NCBI GenBank assembly: GCA_002794785.1 | Contig: NBBA01000003.1 | Span: forward strand, 682,001 to 746,000 | Length of the DNA: 64,000 nucleotides | Direction: 5' to 3' | Origin: Coniferiporia sulphurascens | Taxonomy: Eukaryota > Basidiomycota > Agaricomycetes > Hymenochaetales > Hymenochaetaceae | Shown here: piece after piece, positions 22,842 through 35,202 of the stretch | Numbering within the stretch: position 1 is the first letter of the stretch | Layout of the letters: every line of letters begins with the position of its first letter | Position numbers and translations under genes: made by a program | Notes under the pieces: model-generated | Told to the model about the DNA's origin: nothing | What the model saw: the letters and a program-made list of their open reading frames with translations, nothing else | Databases searched by the model: none

Positions 22842-25548
22842 ATGAGCGAAACGCCAGCTCAGAGAGATACACAGACCTTGTTATCCTACCTGTTGAAGAC
22901 TGTGCCCTATGATGCATTTCCGTCGGACCCTCAGCCTCAGACTCTACACCCATTCGCCCCTTCTTCCCCTGATGCTCCTCTGACGCTCCTAAGAGACCTT
23001 GCTAATGCATCCGCAGTGCTGAACAGCACTCTCCAGGCTTACTCGAGTCTGCCTGTCTCCGATCACAAGCTGGTCTCTATCCTTCGGCAGAGCACTGCGC
23101 TCATTCACAGCCTCCACGTCGTCAGTAAGCTCGTATCATTCGTTTTAGGTCAAGTGGATCAACATATGCTTATCTTGATATGTGCCACTAGTCCGATCAA
23201 AACACGAGTCGACGTGTTGAAGCTCTAAAGGATCGTTACCGTAACCGTGTCGTCTATGGAGATCCCATTCCTCTCGACAGGTCTGTGGTCCCTGAGTGGT
23301 GCATATCCAGGATTGAAGAATGGGGAAGGAAGACGGGAATGGAAGTCTTCAAGGACGATGAGCAGAATGGGCGTATGACTGTTATTCTAGGCGGAAAAGT
23401 TCTCGTCGTTGAGGTTGATATCGTCATACGGAAAGCTACACCCGGCTCGCCAGATTCTCGCATTTCTGTCTCGAGTGTCAAGACGACCCATGCCTTACCG
23501 ACTGCGAACTCGATCAATGGCCCCGCAGAACGCTCTGCGTCACTAGATGCATTCATCCTTCAAACATGGAACCACTACCTCGCCGAAGTGCAAAGCGAAG
23601 ATCTCGAGAGCTCTACGCGTGCAGCGTATTTGGCCAGAGACATTCAAAGCCACCTGTCCTATCTCATGAAACTTGATGTTCTTGCCCTCCAGGAAGGGGA
23701 CCAGGGCATGCGCTGGTTCAATGATATCGGTCTCATGAGTACGGTGACTGAACAGGTTGCAAAGTCTGAGATTAATTCCATATTGACGTGAGTAGAAATT
23801 GAGTTTCTTACCGGAGAAGCAGCTGAGATTTTTTTAAAACAACAACAACAACAGCTCAAGTCAAGTCTCTACGGTCGATCTTGATATCTTCTTATCCCGT
23901 GCACATGCACTTGCTGTCCCGTACCTTGTCGCTCCATCCATGTCCTTTCTGATATATCTCTCGCCTTTAGCGTATTATTCTATTCTACGTGCAAGCGAAT
24001 CTGACCACTCAAAGCTGAAATCACCCAGTCAAGATGCTGACGCATTTTTAAACCTTAACATTTCTCCGTCCACTCTACGCTCCCAACTCATTCGAAAAGA
24101 TTCACGCCTTTCCGGAATTTCAATTGCCACGCTTACTCTTACGCGTGCCTCCGGCCTGTCTACGACCTTCGAAGGCCGTCCGGAGCGTGGTTCCCACCTC
24201 GGCCGACCATATTTTCGTTTACCAGGCACCTCGCCACTTGCCCTGCTTGATCACACTTTTACTCTGCCTCCCCCTATACCTTCAGCCGGTTTGGATTTAG
24301 GAAGTGCTCAAGACGTATGGATTCTCGATTTCACGGGAGGTGGTAAATCCCTCGGGATCGTAATGACCCACTCTCGCATGCGAGAGATTCAACAAGTTAT
24401 AGATCCAGGGAGCACGATGAATGGCATGGGGCTTGGGATGCAGATGCCACATCTTCCCGGAAGCTGGGTGGGCCAACTCGTAAGTTCTCAGAGTTTATCC
24501 GTTACCCAGAAAGAAAAGAACATCATTTTGGCAGATTAATCCCACCCACCCGCCCTCTGAGCGCTACATTGCTATCTATGTACGCTTCGTGGTCAATGCA
24601 TTTTTTTATTGTTTAATTAACAAGCCTTCGATCCCTGATTCAAACGAAACAAGAAATCGCCGTCTGACATGCACCCGCCGCTCCGACTGCGCCTTACAGC
24701 GCCCACTGAAGCCGGATTTGTCTTGGAAAAGGTGCCTGTAAAATCGCTGAGGGAAGTCTACGGCGTTCTCGAAGTAAGTGTGACTACCCCAGCATAGCCC
24801 AGCGTGGTCTGATTTGGACTCGTGGAACCCTGTGTTTCAACCCTGCTGTTCTAGATCATCAGGGACCAATGTTGGGTGAATGAGACGCTCAAGACTGTCG
24901 ACTGGATTGCGGAGGACTTAATGTCCGAAGATGACGGAGATCACAACGGAAGTGATCAAGAGACCTCGGGTAGCACGGGTGAAGAACTGGACGCACTTTT
25001 GTCAGGTGAGTTTTACGCCGACTCAGGGCACATTAAAAAGCTCATTATTTCGCATTCTCGCGGCCAATTGCCTTTTGTCTTGTCATTTTAATATAGGAAA
25101 CTACAAACCGCGGCGCATACCCGTTAACGTGTTCCTACCGACTCATCCCCCCGTTTTTCCTACAGGTGGAATGGATGTATCTGACGAGCCAGATTCGGAT
25201 GTGGAGGCCGTCCCAGGTCTGGGATCTATTTCGATGTCTGCCAACGTGACAACGCCCGCACCCAGTGTTGCATTGGCGTTCGCAGTGCATATGTCCGATC
25301 AAGCTGGCCAAGGAAGTACGCTCGGACCAAGTCAGGCTGCGCTAGTGTTGCGCCATGATCGCACACGGCGTCGCGGCGTGCGGGTGGACGCGAACGTAAC
25401 TACGAATTTTGGAAATGGTTTAGGAAGCATGGCTGGAACCCGTCCGCCCGCGAAGTTTATTGATGAACTCGAAGAGAGTGTGCGGCGAGGTGGGGCGTTC
25501 GGAGCGGCTGGCAGAGTGTGGAGGTGGGCAGCGGGCGGGGTACCATGA
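22842..25548 (+). CDS. MED1: Mediator complex subunit 1 (Med1)
   Basis: Seven exons: 22842-23120, 23192-23787, 23855-24479, 24535-24579, 24654-24773, 24855-25005, 25097-25548; sum 2268 nt, 755 residues. Med1 belongs to the middle module of Mediator and links regulators to RNA polymerase II in the nucleus. Family likeness is clear in a segment with SASLDAFILQTWNHYLAEVQ, later LDVLALQEGDQGMRWFNDIG, and in the closing strand RRIPVNVFLP, which mark the fungal Med1 domain. The C-terminal 150 residues are Gly/Ala/Arg-rich and probably disordered. The first donor was set to GTCAGT at 23121, because the stronger-looking GTAAGC four bases on breaks the frame. The Met at 22842 is the first in frame. 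The downstream neighbour, RACK1, is convergent. Confidence 0.82.
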
Positions 25549-26331
25549 ACAGTGCCCGCTTTTCAAGAATGACAGGAACTACGGGAGAATTATCCGTAGA
25601 CGATGGTGGAACGGTGATCCATGGATACTCCGTCGTTCGTCGCTCGCCAGGGCGGAGACCCTAATGAGCATTAGCGTAAAAGAAAATTCATGACCATGTC
25701 GATTGATACGGCTAATCCTGTTGTAATATGTCCTGTATTTCCCGTGTTCTGACCGCTCGACTCGTGCTCTTCAAGCATGCTTCGCGACAGTCGGAACAAA
25801 ATAATACGACCCTGGCTTTCACCTCGTCCCGGGACCGTGGCGATGATGGTGATCGTTTTGTAATCCGTAACGCAGTTCTCTTTTTGCACGAGACATCCCT
25901 TCTCCTTGAAAGGTCGGCCGCGGCAACACGTCCGTGTGAGGCCGCCAAGGAGTTTGCTCATTGATTTCAACAATTTTAGCTGATGCCATATTATTACGGA
26001 TGCAGGGATGCAGTACACTGAGACGGCTTGGGGCCTCCTACCGTCTTATCACTGACGATATTAACGTGCCCCCAGCCGATAATTATTAAGTCGACATCGT
26101 GACGGGCGAGTCTACTCCGCCGACGATAAAAACAGTGGACACACTTTGAGTACAACACAGATGAGGTCATTTTTCTCGCATGTGGACACAAATCAAAACA
26201 CACTGGATAACAATAAAGAAAAAGAATGCGAAGGAATAGATTGCACAGGAAGCACATCCGCACCAACATCAAGCGACGCCATAATAGACTCATGCCCATC
26301 TACACTATGCCTACACTGCCCTTTTGTGTTT
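25549..26331. other. Intergenic between convergent Med1 and RACK1 genes
   Basis: Both neighbours end here, so it should hold their 3' UTRs and transcription ends. Short frames on both strands overlap each other and look like chance. Nothing else is seen. Confidence 0.5.
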
Positions 26332-27572
26332 TTAGGAGATGACAGTCCAAACACGGACAAGATCGTCGGTGAAGCCTCCGTATAGGGTCTGGCCATCAGC
26401 TGACCATGCAAGGGAGACACACTCCGGTGCAGAACCGCCCGCGCCAACATCAGTTTCGGGCTTGAGCTCATCGACAATCGACCTGTAAATGTAAATATGA
26501 CTTAGCGAGAAGTAACCGATAAACAAAAGACTACAACGCACTTGCTCTCAAGGTCAAAGATCTTCACGCAGCTCGCGGTCGCAGCGCAGAGCCAGTAGCG
26601 GTTAGGCGAGAAGACAAGTGCGTTGACAATATCGCCAGCCTCAAGAGAGTAGAGGTGCTTGCCATCGTTAAGGTCCCAAAGCATGGTAATACCATCCTTG
26701 CCACCAGATGCGGCGAGGGACCCGTCCGGCGACACGGAAACAGTGTTAATGTAGCCGGTGTGTCCGTAATGGTTCGTGCGCAGCTTGCACTTGGAAAGCT
26801 CCCAGACCTGTGAGTTTGTCCGTTAGAAAAAGGAACCAAAAAAAGTGAATTGAATATGAAGAGGTCAGAGATCTTGGTGGAAAAATAGTCTCATTGGGTT
26901 TGAGCCCTCTGAAGTAGCAAATATATAAAGATGTAGCATCATGCCGTACAACTGCTATACGAAGCATGCTCATAGCAAACTCGAAAACACACCTTTACGA
27001 CCTTATCCCAACCGCACGACACGATCACAGGGTTGAGAGGGTTCGGGCTGAAGCGCACACAAGAAACCCTACATAGGAAAGCCCTTAGGTAAAGCAATTA
27101 CCAACAGAGCCTTAACAACGCACCACTCGGTATGTCCATCATCCTTGATGTCGAATTTGCATTCGCCAAGGGTGTTCCAAAGTTTGATAGTGCGGTCACG
27201 CGAGCCAGAGACAATTTGCCTGTTGTCTGCTGAAAAGCTGACGCTGAGGACATCGGAGGTGTGGCCGACGAAGCGGCGAGTGGTCAACCCGGTGTTGAGG
27301 TCCCAGAGACGAAGGGTGTGGTCCCAGGAAGAGGAGAGGGCGAACTGACCGTCAGAGGAGATGACGATGTCAGAAACAAAGTGGTTGTGGCCCTTTAAGA
27401 CCTTCTTGGGGTAACCGTACGAGTCGTCGCCGCGCGTAAGTTGCCAGACGATAATGGTCTTGTCGCGCGACGCGGTAAGGATCATGTCTGGGTTCTCCGA
27501 CGACGTCGCGATGGCGGTTACCCATCCCTTGTGTCCCGGCAACGAGCCAAGGTAGCGTAGCTGGTCGGCCAT
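26332..27572 (-). CDS. RACK1: RACK1 / Cpc2 / Asc1, WD-repeat ribosomal scaffold
   Basis: Four exons on the minus strand: 27572-27124, 27068-26993, 26807-26542, 26482-26332; 942 nt, 313 residues, the usual RACK1 length. Seven WD repeats fill the protein (for example [64 protein letters not shown]). It starts [20 protein letters not shown] and ends [15 protein letters not shown]1 binds the 40S subunit head and anchors signalling proteins such as protein kinase C; in fungi it also serves as a G-beta-like component of cAMP and amino-acid-starvation responses. The second intron (26808-26992, 185 nt) is much longer than the others and holds a U24-like C/D snoRNA. Confidence 0.97.
26861..26947 (-). 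ncRNA. snR24: Box C/D snoRNA, U24/snR24-like, in RACK1 intron 2
   Basis: Read on the minus strand, the intron contains a C-like box ATGATGC (26936-26942), a block TATTTGCTACTTCAGA, a C'-like AATGAGA, then CACCAAGATCTCTGA ending in a CTGA D box (26865-26868). The ACCAAGATC element next to the D box is, from memory, the conserved guide element of U24, which directs 2'-O-methylation of large-subunit rRNA. In budding yeast snR24 lies in the intron of the RACK1 gene ASC1, so host and position match. The C box differs from the RUGAUGA consensus at its last base. The ends are approximate. Confidence 0.85.
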
Positions 27573-29418
27573 ATTTTATCGTCTGTACAGTGTCGTCGTC
27601 GACGTGAAGCTATCTCGGTTTCCTGGTGCATAATTGCGAGGAAACTCGGACGAATACCGAAGAACTGTACAGTACATACCGACACAATGATTGGTCAGAA
27701 TGCTTAGTCATTTATAATTACAGAGTCCTAACTGGGATCTACTCCTGATTTGGTCTCGGGCAAACTTAGAAATCACTAGCGTTACTCCAAGCTTAGCGTA
27801 AATAATATCTGCAGCAAATATGCGCTCCCTTCAATGTGCTGGGAGTTCATTGCAACAAGTTTGGCCCATGGGGTCTATGCGGTGTCGTTTCCCCATGTTA
27901 GTGTAAATAGGTGAGTATGCTTTCAGGCTCAGTTTGTTCAGGCATGGGAAAATTGTGGGGCGTTGCCCAGCATGTTGATGCTGGGAAAGCGGGATCATCC
28001 AGATCGTATACCGTCTTGTACGTTCACGGACATGTTAAATTAAATATTACATGACCTTGGAAGTGGACGTACCACAAACCGCCGCCCAAACTTCTGATGT
28101 GCCTGCACGATAGTTTCTCGAGGCTCATGATATATGTCCTGCGAAAATCATTTTCAAAAATTCGACAAATTTCTCGGACGAATAGATATTTGTGGTGAAC
28201 ACTTTAGATCTGTGGCCGGAGCAAGGCGGGTATATTTTCTATTTATTGCCATCTGCTATCCAGCGAGGTACTGTAAATGCTATCTGCGATACAAAAGCCA
28301 CTGTTACTATCTACTGCTGCGAACTCCGTGATACGCTGTTGCCATTGTAGTAATGTCTCTTCATTAACCCTATAATTAGAGTATTCGTTGCCTGACTTGT
28401 TAGTTAAAACGCGCTCCCACCTCTTAGCGACGGCGTTCAGGTCACCTACAAAGGATGTCGGTCGCGGAGCTTATTATAAAAGCATGCAACCGCCCTCATC
28501 CCCTTTTTTACGAAAATCTGCAGTACCCTATGATATCAAAGCCCGGGAGTTTTTTTAACGGATAGGTCGGAATTTCTCGGAAGCTCAGGTACGTATATTC
28601 AATGGGTCTGTTGCCACTATGGCGTACCTCGACGTTTTCCAGTCAGGAGAGCGGAATAAAATAAGACCTTTCCGAGAGTCCTTGCAAAACCATTAGACTG
28701 CAGAGAAGAGTTTAGCACGATAGCAAGAGGTCTACCAGTACGAGCAACTCAAAATCAAGTTTTCGCAAAAGGGAGCTTGAAGCGCTCGGAGACTCCAAGC
28801 TCAGGCTGACATGGAACTTGCATCAATGCCGCCACAGCTCGACTCAATTGTTCCAGAACGTCGCAGTAAGCGAGGAGAATGCGACTCTGCCACCTTGATA
28901 CCAGCGCCGGGGGTGGCGCTTATCTCCAGGGCAAATGCAATCAATATCGTGCTTAATTAATTTCTCCAAAGCGTCCGACCTTTGATCAGAGAAAACGGCG
29001 GACAAACGTTAGTGCGTCTTGCGAAGAAGTAGTAAGTAGCATAGTTTTGGCAGAGAGAATATGCAAGGCTAAATAACGACAAATGTCTTAGTTTTCGTCG
29101 GTAGGAGGTTTATACTACCAGCTCGTGAGGATCTGCTGGAAACCCGCAATATGTGTTAGAGTTACATAATTACGTCATCAAGGTTACCAAAGCAAGTACA
29201 CTCCTTCCACTTCCGAAGCACCCCATACGTGTCCAAGGTGCACCAGCGTAAATCACCCATTTCACTTTTTACGCATAATGAGGCAAATAATGCTAACTGG
29301 AGCTTGTTCAATTCGCATAGTGAAACCCCTAGGGATTACTGTATCCAAGAGGCATGCTTAGCCAGTAGCTGAGTACTCAGCGAGGCCTCTCATACTCAGT
29401 CGACACGAGGCGATCACG
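27573..29418. other. Intergenic, divergent promoters of RACK1 and the transporter
   Basis: About 1.85 kb between two genes transcribed away from each other. AT content is moderate and no conserved protein, RNA or clear repeat was seen. It should contain both promoters. Confidence 0.5.
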
Positions 29419-31499
29419 ATGGCGTCGTCTGCTGCGGACTACAGCAGGGTCGAGACAGAATCAGAATCTCGCATGGAAGGAGACAATGACGGATTGGCAC
29501 TGAACGATTATGTGAAAGGGGCTGTGTTCTCAAAGGGAGAGCGTAAAAGGCTTTGGTGGAGGAACGCAGTAATCAACTTACTTTTCATAGCGGCATGGTG
29601 CGTCCCCTGTCGCGAACATCGAAACGCTCTCGTTTGATTATTAATATTGTTCGCGAAGGTTCATCGTTGCTATAGTTCTGTCTGTATACAACAAATGGAT
29701 GTTCTCTCCAGACCGTTATGGGTTCTCTTGGCCGTTGTTCGTCACAATGCTGCACATGTTTATTCAATTTGTGTTCGCGGCACTTGTAAGAAATATATGG
29801 CCCCGCAATTTCCGACCCCTTTACAACCCTAGCAGGGGGGATTATGGGTAAAGTACCATATATCTGGGAGAATGCTATAGATCGTTGATGTAGAGTGTTC
29901 TGATCTTAGACAGAAAGTCATTCCTACTGCGGTCGCAACAGGCTTAGACATAGGCCTGTCAAATTTCTCCCTTAAAATCATTACTTTATCATTCTACAGT
30001 GAGTCAGTCACAATTATCACCCAAGCACACAACTGACGTTCAATGAAGCTATGTGTAAATCGTCCTCCCTCATATTCGTCCTTTTCTTTGCCTTTTTGTT
30101 TCGTCTAGAGAAATTCTCTTTCCGCCTTGTTGGAGTCATATCTCTCATCTTTATTGGTGTCTTCATGATGGTCTCAAAGGGTACTCAGTTTTCCTTGACG
30201 GGGTTCGTTTTGGTCACTAGTGCAAGCGCCCTCGGTGGTTTACGATGGAGTCTGACGCATCTCTTACTCAAAAACAAAGAGATGGGCATGGACAACCCGG
30301 CGGCAACGATATTTTGGCTTGCGCCAGTGATGGGCGTTTCACTGGCTATCGTCAGCTTTATTATCGAAGATTGGACATCCATTTTTGCAAGCAAATTCTT
30401 TGATAGCATGCAGCATGTCTTGAGTACAATGCTGTTCTTGGGGATTCCCGGTACCATGGCTTTTGTCATGGTCCTTACCGAATATTAGTAAGTACTTCGT
30501 GTCGTCGGACTTGTTGCTTATTTGATGGCCGTTGCTAAAGGATTTCAATAGCATCATCCAGCGAGCGGGTGTTGTACCTATGTCCATAGCTGGTATTGCG
30601 AAGGAAGTCACACAGATCTCGGTATCAGCATGGCTATTTGGGGATGAACTTACGCCACTTAACATCGCTGGTGTTGCCGTAACGGTCTGCGGTGAGCCCC
30701 GGAATGCCCATCTCCCTTCTTCCTGGCCGGTTAATAACGGAGTTTAGGTATAATGCTGTACACATATCATAAATACCACAAATCTGTCGACCTGGATACG
30801 TTTTCCGATGGTGCCACACACGCCCGACTAGATTACGTCAACGATGGCTTATCTTTAGAACTTGACGAGCATGAACCTCTCAGGCTTTCGCAGATGGACG
30901 ACACCTTTGAGGAGGTATGTGAGCTATTTTGCCGTGCGATGAACCTTCTATCTCTGTTATATGGCGAGCTCTTAAAGACAGCCCTCGCAAAAGGGGACAG
31001 GGGTTGTCACCGATACCATGGCTGTGTTGAATGTCGTTTCGCGGCTTGACCCGGCCTTCATTCCAATCATTTGTACCTGCATTGATTGAACTGTTGGCGG
31101 GGTCTAAGGCCTGGCGGTGCCGACAAGGGCCGGCCCTTCTCTCCAGCTTCGTCGGAGGTCGTAAAACGTGTTCGAGCGGGTTTTCGGACCGTGTGGCGAG
31201 CCTTATTACATTTTCGGCTTTTCCTCAACTTTTGTCTTCGCAAACGCTAACGCAGACTTCATTTCCGTTCATGTTGGCTTATTTCGTTACTTGAACACGT
31301 CGGTTGTTGATCGCTATCAAAGGAGGACGACGCAGTCACTCCGAATAACAGTGGCCCTCCTAGGGTGCTGTTCGATGTTGGAGATGACGATGATGGTGAG
31401 AGAAATGTGGCGTCGACGGGGCGCCTCTCGGCTGTGGGGGGTCCTTTATCACCAAAGGACGAATTTAGAAGCGCGGGAAATGTGGGCGGCAGGCGATGA
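29419..31499 (+). CDS. SLC35C2-like nucleotide-sugar / triose-phosphate-type transporter
   Basis: Seven exons: 29419-29597, 29659-29847, 29910-29998, 30049-30487, 30552-30691, 30748-30914, 31323-31499; 1380 nt, 459 residues. A drug/metabolite-transporter protein with about ten helices. Family signs are VYNKWMF in helix 1, SLIFVLFFAFLFRLE, FSLTGFVLVTSASALGGLRWSLTHLLL, and the closing AGIAKEVTQISVSAWLFGDELTPLNIAG. The GGLRWSLTQ-type stretch is typical of the SLC35C2/TPT branch, expected in Golgi or ER membranes. The exact substrate cannot be read from sequence. The acidic, likely cytosolic tail is less certain: its last exon is reached through a 408-nt intron, far longer than the other five (50-64 nt), so a small exon could be missing. 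Confidence 0.85.
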
Positions 31500-32282
31500 C
31501 GGCGACGGAAGGGCTGTAATCGTCTGACTTAGGATATTTTAGACAGGAAATTCTTAATTCGGGGAGTTCCGGTGATTTTAAGAAAGGGATCTATTAGCCG
31601 CGGGCCGTAATATTGTAACGAACCCGGACAGCCACCAACAGGGTCAAGGACGGACGACCAACTAGTGCCGCACGAAGTTGCCCCGGAAGCCATCCTAAAA
31701 GCCAACTCTGTAACGAGGTCGAAACGGGACGTTCCTTGCTTGTATGTGTCTGATGGACGGATCACTGGCTCCGGCTTGGTCTATACTAACGCCCTAAACG
31801 GCCCATCGTCTGTCGGTCAGCATTCTCCCTTCAGAAATCTGTTTCCGGAAGTAAACTATAGCCTACCCTTCGTTCCGGTACCTTTTGCAGGAGTTTTCCC
31901 GCGCTGACTATGCACTTACGTTGGCACTAAAAAAAGGACACTGGAGGAGGATTTCTGAATGACTACCGACCGCAGGTGGGCGCTGGCCGCCCATGCCCCA
32001 TCCTCAGCCGCGATTCCCCCGTGTTCCGTTGCAACGCGTGGCGGCAGACACACAGTGCACCGCTTCAGCCATCATCAACAATCGCAAAGGGGACCCTGAA
32101 TCACTACAAACATTAGGAAAATGTCTACAAACTATCGAATCTCGATCAGGTCCAAGCTTGGACCCTTATTGATCAAATTTTACGTGACCGAGGCAGGCAT
32201 AGCCGGTCATCCAAGATTATAAGCACTACGGACGCGTCCGAACACACCGTATTGAACCCCTCTTTTCTCCCTTGTGTTCACT
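31500..32282. other. Intergenic between transporter and Zn2Cys6 regulator
   Basis: About 780 bases, presumably the transporter 3' end and the regulator promoter. Short frames on both strands lack any recognisable domain. Confidence 0.45.
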
Positions 32283-35202
32283 ATGGACGGCATACGTTTC
32301 ATTTTGGAAGACCCCCAAGCTGCCAACTTCAGGAAAAAGAAACGTTCTCGTCTAGTCACTGCATGCGACATCTGGTATGCACTCTCTCTACTAATTCGAT
32401 ACATACCGCGCCGTTGCTAATGACCCGCTCGCTCCCTTGAACGTCTCAGTCGCGCAAAAAAGATAAAATGTCATCAGTCCTCGGGTTCCGCAAAATGCGA
32501 GGCATGCAGGTTGTCGAAAAGCGCTTGCCGCTTTCGTGATCGTGAACGCTACCACGCTCAACGCTCGGGAAGCATCTCTGCCTCCAGCTCCACCTTTAAT
32601 CCTTCCGACAGCGAAGATTCTCGCTCCTTCACGGAGTCGCCGAACATGATAACACGGCGCACCACTCTCCCCATCTTTGGCCACTATCGTACACAACATT
32701 CCCGCTCATCATCGCTGCCTCCGGCAATCCCGCGCCTTCCAGACACTGTGGGACAGCGCCCCGATAGTCCCAACAATAAAAGTGGCCCACATCGTGTGAG
32801 GACGTCTAGATCCAAGTACGCCACATCCCCTCCATTCCTGATCCGCATTGTTATTGATAACTCCTTTCTTGTATCTTTGTGCAGAAGAATCATCGGACCT
32901 GTGGCGTCAGCAGATTACAAGCACTCTTATGATAGCCTCCACTCCGGTCTTTCTACTCCGGCACTGCCCGGCATTTCCCCCCTTTCTGGATTTCAGGACT
33001 TGGCCATTGATGACTATAGTCAGGGTCTGCAGAACTACTCCGACTCATCCCGTCCTAGCTTCCCCTCTCCTAAGTGCATGGATCATGCTGTCGAACTCTT
33101 TTTTGAGCATTTTGGATCTCGTTTCCCTTTCTTGCATCGCGATGCGCTTCGCCACACCATGATTGAGCAGGCGCTCCCCGCTCCATTCGCAAACTGTATT
33201 TCGGCGCTATCACTGAGGTTAATATATATAACCTTATCCAAACGATACCGCTAATTCGAGAAAAACATCATTTTTGATAAACAGGTTCTCACAGTCCGCA
33301 GAGATCTTAAGGGGCCCTCCTATACGTGCTGGAGATTACTACCTCGAGATGGCAAAAGTAAGGACTGCATTTTGGTATTGATCTGCGTCGACATTGATCA
33401 TTTTGTGATGCAGGATCTCATTGTTCCTCTCATTTACAATCCTTCAGTTGAGGTCCTACACTCTTTGCTGCTGTTGTCTTGGTGCGAGTACGGCAGTGGA
33501 AGAGAGAGTGGTCTCAATCTCTATAGTGCTGTGAGTTTGCCGCCGTATAACATTTTATTTCTCATTTATTCATTTTCTCAGTTGGCTATGCAAATGGCAA
33601 CTAATCTAGGCCTCGGTAACGAGGAAACGATTCAGTCTCTTCCCACCGAGCATGAACGGATGGATCTCCGCCAGACTTGGTGGAGTGTTGTGATGTTGGA
33701 TTTAATTTCATCGTGGGGTATGTTGAATTTCGATAAGGAGCGATATCTCGCTCATGGAACGGTTAATTACCTTAGTGACTGGAAATCCGTCAAGTTTAAA
33801 CCTCCAAGGATGCACAACTGCTTTACCGCAATCTTCCTTCCTGTCCTCTAACCCGTCTTCACCTGCTACATTACTGTACTTCACCATACACGAACTTCTC
33901 AGCCTTCGGGATAATATGCTTCAAATCATAAATTTTGGTTGCAATATCAATCAGGACGTAGAATTACAGTTCGTATTCATTTATTCGAGTGATATATTGT
34001 TACTTACCCCAGATTTTTTAGGGACATCCGCTCGCGGCTATTATCTATCAAGCTTTCCCTCCCTTCTCACCTCGAATTTAACGTTGTCAATCTGCGTCGT
34101 GCGGCTCAAGACCACCAGGATACTGTCTTCGTCTTCCTCCATCTAATACTCAACTCTCTCATTGCAATGATCCATTGTCCCTCATTATTCCGCTCATATT
34201 CGGACACACCATGCATATCCGATGTCGTGTCCTCGGTAAGTTCTGATTTCAAGTGAGCGGGCCGTTTCCCTGATGCTACAGATATTTTATTCCAGTCGGC
34301 ACGTACAATTCTTGACGTTATTGTAATGATGGAACGGGCGGATTCGCATGTGATCACCGCGACCCCATTCCTGGATTTCCCTTTGGCACTTGCCGCGCGT
34401 GTATTCGCCTTGGAGATTGGAGCCGAAGAAGAACATTCGACGTCGCGGGAGCGCATGCCGTTTGCCACCCGCAAGAATTTCGCTGAAGTGAGCTACGAAG
34501 TGTGTAACAACATCTTGGCGCGCTTGGAAAAGTAAGCAACGTTTTATGAATTGAAAACTACTTCCGTTTTCTAATTTCCGTCATCCAGGCACTGGGACAA
34601 TGTTCATAACACCCAAATCGCCATTCAGTCCGGAACAGTCTGGACTTACGTATGTCCCGTACAGCAAAGTCCAGTGGCGCTCCCTTCCGCTCTAGGTGCA
34701 TTCCGTTCACTACTTACGATCTCCCGTGGGAAACCGAATTCTGACTCTATTTTCCTGCTTACAAGATTTGCACGGTGTCGACTTTTACGCCCATGTCCCT
34801 CACGTACATGTCGACAGGCCCAACGAACAGCATGAACTCGCACTGACGTATTCAGACAGCGATCTGTCTCGCGAGCCGTCCCCGCTCTTTTTCGATTTCC
34901 CGGGAATGTTGAACACGACCACCGGCCAGCGCATGGTGGATCGGGAACATTTACAACGTCCTTCATCCGATCCGACACCAACGACTATGTTACCCCCAAT
35001 TTCGCTCGCCTCCGGCGGAATCGTTGCTTACGAGGACCTTTCGAAATACATGGCCCCATTCACGGATAGTAGTAGCCGCTCTGCCCCAAGCCAGGACATG
35101 GAATACTTCATGCAGGAGAATGAATGCCTTCCATTATCGATATATAACGGGGAAAACCGTGAACTCGGAGTTTCCCAGGCCTTTTCGAACCACTCATGGT
35201 GA
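32283..35202 (+). CDS. Fungal Zn2Cys6 transcription factor (Fungal_trans domain)
   Basis: Ten exons: 32283-32374, 32450-33217, 33285-33357, 33414-33530, 33582-33717, 33776-33968, 34022-34235, 34296-34531, 34589-34649, 34696-35202; 2397 nt, 798 residues. Six cysteines at 28, 31, 38, 47, 50 and 57 give the binuclear zinc cluster C-x2-C-x6-C-x8-C-x2-C-x6-C, preceded by KKKRSR; this binds DNA in the nucleus. A Ser-rich linker follows, then the regulatory middle domain (ELFFEHFGSRFPFLHRD, later MDLRQTWWSVVMLDL). The target pathway is not evident. Within exon 2, 32816-32884 has good splice signals and a length divisible by three, so a 775-residue form is possible. The join at 33968/34022 rests on a weak GTTCGT donor chosen to keep frame. 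Confidence 0.88.
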
